Of a stretch of 64,000 nt of DNA, positions 57,051 through 64,000 are shown piece by piece (within the stretch, counting starts at the first letter, position 1; every line of letters begins with the position of its first letter). Location of the stretch: positions 12,315,302-12,379,301 of the forward strand of contig OX422215.1 in assembly GCA_949130495.1 (NCBI GenBank). Reading direction: 5' to 3'. The translations under genes and the position numbers were made by a program. Under the pieces are notes generated by a model. It was not told where the DNA came from, ran no database searches, and saw only the letters and a list, made by a program, of their open reading frames with translations. Source of the stretch: Sambucus nigra. Taxonomy: Eukaryota > Streptophyta > Magnoliopsida > Dipsacales > Adoxaceae.

Positions 57051-57572
57051 CTACATGAACTTCAGTATTTCTTTCTGCATCTCTTTTCTCATCTCTTCTA
57101 TCGGCGAGGCTAATGGGGCCGCCAGCAATGGGGCCAAGGGCTGAGCGCTCGTTGCAACCGAAATGAACGTTATCGGTGGTGCCGTTGAGACTCCTGAGGT
57201 GCACACTGTCGGGTTCACTCCAGAAGATACACCCACTGGGATCGTTCCTGCAATTCCTGCCCCTAGTGGGACCGTTGGGGCTACTCCTGGTGTTACGAAA
57301 GCGTTAGCCTCTAACCCTCCCAATATAGTTTAAGCCACCGGAGTTTGCAAGAACTCGTGAAACTTGCTCATGAGGAGGGCAATCTGAGCGGGTCCCAACC
57401 CCGTGATCACGGGAGGTTGGGCCGTCCCTGGGATGCCTAACGTTGCTGGCGCCAGAGGTACCTCTACTCGAGGAGCCCCATCTCTTAGGGCCTCTTGCCC
57501 TCGCGCAGCCTGTTCTTCATTATGCTGAATGTCATCGAAATTGAGTCTTCGAGTAGCATTATCTTGCGCCAT
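57051..57572 (-). pseudogene. Gag N-terminus with two stops
   Basis: The start ATG (57572) opens MAQDNATRRLNFDDIQ, 42 bases inside the 5' LTR border. In-frame stops fall at 57330-57332 (TAA) and 57051-57053 (TAG). The segment is Pro/Ala/Val-rich (GVAPTVPLGAGIAG). All pieces down to 52431 share one frame, so gag and pol were one continuous ORF in the ancestor. Confidence 0.8.
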
Positions 57573-57593
57573 ACTCCTTATCTAGAAGAATGC

Positions 57594-57614
57594 CTCCCTA
57601 GCGGAGTCGCCAAA
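57594..57614 (-). other. Primer binding site of the PMD-carrying element
   Basis: Directly inside the 5' LTR the minus strand reads TTTGGCGACTCCGCTAGGG. The TGGCGACTCYGCTGGGGA type is usual in Tat/Ogre elements; I recall tRNA-Arg as the primer but could not check it. Confidence 0.8.
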
Positions 57615-58863
57615 TGTAGCAAGGTACTTTAGATTATATATGGAGGTGTAACCCCTATTGAGTATGGTAATGACAAGTTAATTGGCCAAAGCTTTGGATT
57701 AATGATAGAACACATAAAGATGAACCCAATGAAGATAGACTCAGCTTAAACTCACAAAGCTCTCGTGTCTAACTCAGGAAATAGTAATGAACTTTAGAAG
57801 TAACCTAGATAGAGGGAGAGAGAAGTAAGCACCCTAGATACACCTTGGTAGGCAGGTAAAACCACACCAAATACCCTCAGGAATCTCTGTCGAATATTTA
57901 AAGCTTTATAATAAATGACAATGGTGAGTGAGTAAACTCTCTGGTTTGCAATAACTCTCTCTGATGTGTATTCTCTCTCACAATAACTTCTGAACTCTCC
58001 AAAAGTCCCCCCTTCCTCAAAGGTGGTTGGGATCCTTAAATAGCCCCCCACACCACCCCCGAGGCAACTCAGTCATTAAAACTATGAAAGACATCCCTTA
58101 TACTTTATGTCACGACATTAAATCCCTGATTCACTAGTTGTCTCCACGTCATAAACATTAAATGCCAAGACATGCCTTTTGCCTAACCACTGTGTGTCAG
58201 GGGGCTGTTGTCGCAGAGGTGGCTCACCAACTGCCTGACAGTCCCAAATACCACGGTGGTTTACTCAAGTGCAGGTCTGACATTGTTTAGCTGGCTAGTG
58301 ACATCACCTACAGTAGATGTGACATTAAGTAGAGGGTTGTTTGGTCCATAACTCAATGCCCGATGGAACTCCAAGCTGCTCCGCTTGAGGTTCCACGGTC
58401 AGGATCCTTCGGTGTTTTACCAGGTGTATCTAAGATGGTCAGGGCAAGCCCCAACGGTGCCTTACTTCTCAATCCTCCAAACCAAATCCCTCTAGAGTTC
58501 CCATGGTGAGGTCATTCGATAGAGCATGACAGCTCTCCCAGGCCCTGCCAAGCCTGGTCTCTCGCAAGTACCGTTTGACTTCACACTAAAACTCTTTATT
58601 ATTCTCGTTACATCATTACAACCGTTATAGCTTACAGTAAATGTAACCAAAGATAAAATATGACTAACACAACCAGCTGAAGTATGAGTTGCCACGCTAA
58701 GCTGCCTCACCAAGCTGCCACACTTGAGTTGCCACGCTAAGCTGCCTCACCAAGCTGCCACGCTTGAGTTTCCTCTTATTGCGTTAATCCTCAAACACTG
58801 TTGCTAATTAGGGAATTATACCTAATCTCAGGATTACCTTCAATCCCCCCCCCCCCCCCTACA
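57615..58863 (-). repeat. 5' LTR of the PMD-carrying Tat element
   Basis: 1249 bp. Minus-strand start TGTAGGGGGGGG at 58863, end CCTTGCTACA at 57615. Only two copies of the 40-bp repeat (58685-58764), and a 14-base poly-C near 58846 where the 3' LTR has six. Confidence 0.92.
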
Positions 58864-60954
58864 GACCTCAAAGGAAAACTTCATCGACTTCAGCCACATT
58901 GCAACACCCGAGAAAAAGTAACGCTTAAGAAATAGACACCACAACCCACTTTGTGGGCAAAGCCTTGGGAAATTCTTGTATCCTAAATATAACATAAGTT
59001 GGGAATGAATCAGGAAGTGACACTGTCATAGAGAATAACAAGGCCAAACACCTTCAAAATATACAATGCCAAAAGGATGGGGTATCGACCTTGAACGAGA
59101 TCAAACTCGGTCAATCTGAGGCAAACAATGGTACAAGAAAAGAAAACTAAGTTAAGTAACACCATAATCACGTGCAGTGTAGACCAAATGACTTAATGAT
59201 GAGAGTATACGAATGGACATGCAACATAAAGATATAAAGATATTCCTACCCATGTGCAATAACTAACTAGTTATTATTGCCCATTTTACATGTAAAGCAT
59301 GATCTTGTCTGACTTTACAAAGGTAAGACACATGTTTTAGGGACAAAACTCTCTAACCTCACTCACATAAATATCAACCCCTTGGTCTTAAGAGAGGGAG
59401 AAATATGCATGTACTTGTTATGCAACTAAATTATCAAGTTCTTGTAAACTGCATCTCCTATGAAAATTGTCTAGAAAAGGAATTGAACCCATCGATTGTG
59501 GGTGTATTCTCCAAATTGGCAACCACTTAAATCGATGTCAACTCATTTCTTCTATCTTCTTACACCTAGTACGAGCGATCAATCTTCCTCGATTTTAATG
59601 TCGAAGAAGTCCCCAATGGAGTACTCGAGTTGGGTCTCAATAATCCACAACAAGTTTGAAAAATGATTATAATAAGTGGGAAAAGAGAAAAGTGTCGTCA
59701 AGCTCAACAAGCACATGGACAATGATACAAGCCTCACTCATGGACAACCGATGTGTAACATCGTTTGTGAACAAACGCTACTTGAATAGTCCATCATAAA
59801 CACCCGCTCGATCTCCTCAAACTTCGGCTTTAACAATCTAATAAATATAATGCACTTGTCCTTCCTCAAACAAGACTCATGGTTGCGATCGTCTAAAACC
59901 CACCCCCGCAACAGATACGCAGAACCTCGTTATAATGAAAGGCTCAATAATTCTCCCATAACTTCATTACCTCTTTGATATCAGAGAGGATTTCTTAGTA
60001 AGTTGTCTCTAAATGGGCAATATAGTCTTCACAATGAAGATCCCGTGAGGATCAATTGAAATAAGGACTGAATTGTAATTTTTCACGAATGTGAGGGGCT
60101 TGGTCATAATGTTAAAAAGGTTTAGGGGAAGATTCAAAAATTTCAAAAAAGGGCACAAAAGTATTTTTCTAAAAATAATGGGACATTCAATTGCTTTTCA
60201 TAATTGAAAGGATGTGGATTTGTAAACATATCCAGGTTTGGAACGATTAAGTAAAACCAATAGTTCGAGTAAGGCTAAAAATTGTAAGGGAACTCTGTGC
60301 AATTTTTTAAAGACAAATGGGAGGGATAAATTTTGATTAACAGATTGTGAGGTAATATAGGAAATACCTCCACAAATAGGATTAGGGCTTACTCCATTCC
60401 ATTTTGACTCATCAAACCATTTGAACAGCTATTATACAAAACTGACAACAGAAACCTTTTCATCACACCCTATTGGAGATCGAATGGGGTATGCTCAATT
60501 ACGAAAAAGGTCCCAAGTTCTCAACGAAGGCAACTAGCCCATGTTTGTATTGAATCCAATCCACATAAGTCTTAAGGAAAGTTGGGGTGCATTTGATGTT
60601 GCTACGAAGTCAGTGAACCACTGGTACATGCCATTACCACGGAGCAGGCTCGGAGACTTTATCAAAGATTAGGTTACCCTCGCATATGATGCGATTCAGT
60701 TTCGAAGGACATTTTATCGACAGAACTTACCATGTCAATTTTCCCACTATTTGAACCGAGAAAAAAATGAATGCTTGGTTTTTGTCAGCTTTGGTTTGGC
60801 CAGTTTCAGTCCGATTTTGATATAAGAAATCAAACCAAAAATAAAAAATCAAATATGAAATCATAAATACACAGACACATTCAAACAAATATGACCTTAA
60901 ATCAAACAACTTTGGATTATCATTCAGGATACATATGGCTTCTATCAAACATGA
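58864..60954. other. Unassigned DNA right of the 14-kb element
   Basis: No recognisable domain or repeat. A plus-strand stretch near 60565-60690 (SWGAFDVATKSVNHWYMPLP) looks protein-like but matches nothing I know. The minus-strand 77-codon frame at 60727-60960 is hydrophobic and probably chance. Confidence 0.3.
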
Positions 60955-61476
60955 CATCACAATTACATTATACGGATTAAATAAATAATTATTTAATTAT
61001 TTAATCGGGAAAATTAAATTGGATTTTAGTAAATATTAATTAGCGAGACAAAAGATTAATATTTATTATTTTGATTATTACTATTATTTACTTGTGTGTG
61101 ATAAGTAAATAGTTATGTGATTTATTATATGTAGCGTATGATTGAGAGCGACGGTTTATTATATGTAGCGTGTGATTTATTATATATCAATAGAGTGTTA
61201 CATCGACGGATCAGTATAATTTATGGGCGATGCGTAGGGTACGCGTGTGTCGGCCCGATTAATTAGATGCTAGCGTATGTGGAGTTGGGCGACTCAGATG
61301 ACCTTTTCGAGTGCCCCAGTGATCCAAGAAGGGTCGAAATAGTTTAGAATGGGTACGGGGGTATTATGATTGAATTTCGGGAGCTTTTTAGACATAACAG
61401 GACCTGTATGATGGTAGAAGGGTCATTTTACACTTAAGGTTAAGTAGAAAAATGATATTAGAGTAATTAAGAGGGT

Positions 61477-61484
61477 ATTTAAGA
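61477..61484 (+). promoter_or_regulatory. TATA-like box in the LTR-like region
   Basis: TATTTAAG, about 520 bases into the LTR-like region, followed 50-130 bases later by GA-rich leader sequence, the same arrangement as in LTRs A-C. Confidence 0.4.
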
Positions 61485-62448
61485 GGTTGGGAAGGTGGAT
61501 GGCAGCCCGCCTTTGATATTTTACACAAAAGAGATTGAGATAAGAGCCCTAGAGAAGAGAAAAATAAGAAGAAAGAAGAGAGCTTGGAGAAGAAAGAGAG
61601 AGGACTCGGTTCATCATCAAACATGTAAAGAACGTCAGATTCTAATCCACCAAGGGAAGTAGTTACTTGCTTTATGTTGCAAATTAAGAGTAGTTAATTA
61701 TTTTCATAATTAGAGGTGGAAACCTGAGATTTAAGATGTTAAAGAATCAACTTGTTTTATTGATGTAGAGATCTAAATTATGAGGGATTAAGGATTTTAA
61801 ATTGATTGTTAATTGATAATAATCGCACTTGAATTTCAAAATTAATTACGAGATTTAAATGATGAACATGTAGAACTTGAATCGAAAGGTTGAATCCTTA
61901 TAAATCAATTTGGGGAAAAAAATTTGTTGGATTAAAGTGATGCTTGATTTGTAATCCTAGATGTTGGGTATACGATTCATGGTTAGATTTATGTTTAAAT
62001 GCTGCTGGAATATTAGTATAATGATATACTAGCTTTGTTTGAGGTTTGGGGTGGTTTGGGACCTCCATTAGTGGGTTTCGACGTGAAAAACTCAAAGAAG
62101 AAGATGACAGGCAGCCCAGCATATCGAACCGGTTCGCCCAACGCCTAATTTTTATTTGTGCATTATTTTGACCCGTCAAGGCTTAGGGATTGACCCTAGG
62201 GGCTTTCAGGGTATTGTGGGATTATTAGGGAAGACTTTACAGGGTTCGGTATGTGTGATAGGCCAACGTTAAATGGGTTTGAATGAGAAGAACTGAGGAT
62301 TAAAGTGAGTGAGTATTTGATTAATTTTCGAGAAGTTGGATTGAATTTTAAGATTAGGTGAACCGTGCGCGGTGGGACATGTGTACGAGTTCAGTACTTA
62401 TTATTATATATACATATTAGAGTGACGTGTATAACAAATTATTTTTTA

Positions 62449-62670
62449 GTTGAATTTTTTTGTGTGGTGTTTAAACATTTCAACAAATATGATCAAAATA
62501 ACTTTTTTTGCTATTTTAAAAAAATCGGTCAAACTTTCACACTTTTAAAGCACTTTAAAAGTTGTGAAAATTTGAACGATTTTTTTAAAATAGCAAAAAC
62601 AAAGTTATTTTGATCTTATTTTTTTATATGGGTTCCTTGAAATGTTTAAATATCACATAAAAAATTCAAC
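62449..62670. repeat. Foldback element 1 (long imperfect palindrome)
   Basis: Two arms of about 100 bases centred near 62551. The left arm 'tttaaacatttcaa', 'gatcaaaataact', 'ctattttaaaaaaatcg' returns in complement on the right. An extra 'ggaacccatataaa' stretch interrupts the right arm. No coding. Confidence 0.85.
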
Positions 62671-62779
62671 TCATAAATATTTTTTAAATATTTTTAAAAA
62701 ATAGGCTCGCGTCAGCACATGTGCAAACTTAGTGTGCACATGTGACTGTCTCGCTCTCTCTCTCTCTCTCTTTCTCTCT

Positions 62780-63130
62780 ATACACTAAGTTTGCACACGT
62801 GGTGGTGCACATCAATTTTTTTAAAATATTAAAAAAATTGAGTTGATTTTTTTATGTGATATTTAAACATTTCAACGAACCCATATAAAAAAATTCAGCT
62901 CAAACATTTTTTTTTGCTATTTTAAAAAAATCGGTCAAACTTTCGCTGCTTTTAAGCACTTTAAAAGCTGCGAAAGTTTGACCGATTTTTTAAATATAGC
63001 AAAAAAAGTTTTTCTGAGCTGAATTGTTTTATATGGGTTCCTTGAAATGTTTAAATATCACACAAAATAAATCAACTCAAAAATATTTTTTTTACTATTT
63101 TAAAAAAAAATAATGTGCAAACTTAGTATG
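62780..63130. repeat. Foldback element 2 with TIR-like ends
   Basis: Near-perfect palindrome of about 140-base arms centred near 62959 ('gcttttaagca ctttaaaagc'), bounded by 'acactaagtttgcac' at 62783 and its complement 'gtgcaaacttagt' near 63115. It shares its arms with foldback element 1. It would form a very stable hairpin as single-stranded DNA or RNA. Confidence 0.85.
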
Positions 63131-63138
63131 TCTATGAG

Positions 63139-63275
<137 letters not shown>

Positions 63276-64000
63276 TATTTTTTTTATTAAGCATACCTAC
63301 TCGAGAGTGCTATCGTAGAAGGTTGCATATAATGGGCAGTCCACCCTGGCGTTGACTAGCAGGTTTTTTGGATTGATTCCCTAGGTCATAAAATAGTTGT
63401 ATGGCCATTATTCATGTGTGAGGATAGATATTGGTTTAGAGACCGGACGAGTGTGATGTGATATGGTTGAGATACCCAAACGTAAGTTTATGACCGCCTT
63501 TGTTATTTGTGTTTATGTTTGGGATCGGTGGTGAGACTCTGAGCCGATGGTTCAATGTGATGCGTGATGCCTGGAGCCGGATAGCACACGAGCCGATGGT
63601 TAAATAAAGGGACCACACCCTTTATTTCTTTACGGATGCCAATCAAATAGTGTAGGCGCCCTTTTTCTCTCTTTCTCCCTCATTATATACAACTATTATG
63701 TTCAAGTTTGGGGAACAAAAGGGAAGAAAATGTGGCGTGGCCAACTTCCCAAAACCTTAGTCGCCGACAAATTTCTCACCAACTGACAAAAGTTGACACA
63801 AACCCCTTATTCCCCTTATCTCGAAATTTGCTAAACCACCCATCAATTTCAGTTTCCATCGAATATTTTCTACATTTACAAATTAAACCACAAACTATTT
63901 CAAAAATCATTTCGAAGTCAAATTCAAGGATTTCTTGGGATGCGTTTGGAGGCAAGTGACTATACTCTTATCATTTTATATGTGTAGTTATTAAACTCAC

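Larger units (their letters stand above)
44423..58863 (-). mobile_element. 14.4-kb Tat-lineage LTR retrotransposon carrying an antisense PMD gene
   Basis: LTRs at 44423-45702 (3') and 57615-58863 (5') match along their length with roughly two dozen differences by eye. On the minus strand: 5' LTR, PBS TTTGGCGACTCCGCTAGGG, gag-protease, RT-RNase H-aRH, integrase, about 5 kb of extra sequence, PPT GAGGGGGCAAA, 3' LTR. The aRH domain and gene order identify the Tat lineage. The extra region holds a spliced gene on the opposite strand with a plant mobile domain. The five bases outside the LTRs (GAAGC and GACCT) do not match, so no TSD is evident. Confidence 0.92.

Overview
The window is plant nuclear DNA: AT-rich, full of TA/TG/CT microsatellites, and made almost entirely of nested, mostly decayed transposable elements. 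The lineages recognised are typical of flowering plants: Ty3/gypsy chromoviruses of Tekay/Del type (chromodomain, LTRs beginning TGTAAYACCC, initiator-Met PBS), Ty3/gypsy Tat-lineage elements (second archaeal-type RNase H, antisense extra ORFs), a spliced hAT transposase gene, hAT-type MITEs and foldback elements. I see no confident single-copy host gene and no rRNA or tRNA gene. The species cannot be named; an AT-rich angiosperm is the best guess.

Layout. 1-620: short direct and inverted repeats resembling CACTA subterminal DNA. 625-5387: 3' part of a Tekay-like element on the + strand (RT, RNase H, integrase, chromodomain, PPT, 3' LTR), with a 489-bp hAT MITE in its integrase. 5388-8870: an AT-rich minisatellite split by a 443-bp hAT MITE, a weak gag remnant and one unrecognised ORF. 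8871-10540: decayed LTR-like DNA. 10852-31602: one hAT transposase gene in three pieces. Its BED finger is at 10.9 kb, its catalytic region at 19.1-21.0 kb and its C-terminus at 31.1-31.6 kb. The pieces are separated by two minus-strand LTR elements whose target-site duplications rejoin the gene: an LTR-internal-LTR-internal-LTR array (11072-19057, TSD AGATC) and a 10-kb element with two 3-kb LTRs (21039-31110, TSD TTGGT). 31960-39930: a Tat relic on the + strand with an antisense ORF resembling the 'putative gypsy type transposon' domain. 39940-40431: an LTR fragment. 40450-43680: a second Tat relic.

44423-58863 is the youngest large element: a 14.4-kb Tat-lineage retrotransposon on the minus strand with two LTRs that agree at roughly 98% by eye. 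Gag-protease-RT-RNase H-aRH-integrase runs from 57.6 down to 51.1 kb. Converging on it from the other strand, between integrase and the 3' LTR, is a multi-exon gene (46265-50886) encoding a plant mobile domain (PMD), basic tails and a C-terminal coiled coil. Its last intron holds about ten copies of a 56-bp hairpin-forming repeat. Both the retroelement frame and the antisense gene carry stop codons, so this copy looks unable to make full-length proteins although its LTRs are young.

58864-60954 is unassigned. 60955 to the end is LTR-like DNA with a TATA-like box, two long imperfect palindromes and a composite microsatellite. The antisense cargo differs between the Tat elements (PMD in one, a PF04195-like domain in another) while its position is the same. 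That, and the doubly split hAT gene, are the most informative features here.
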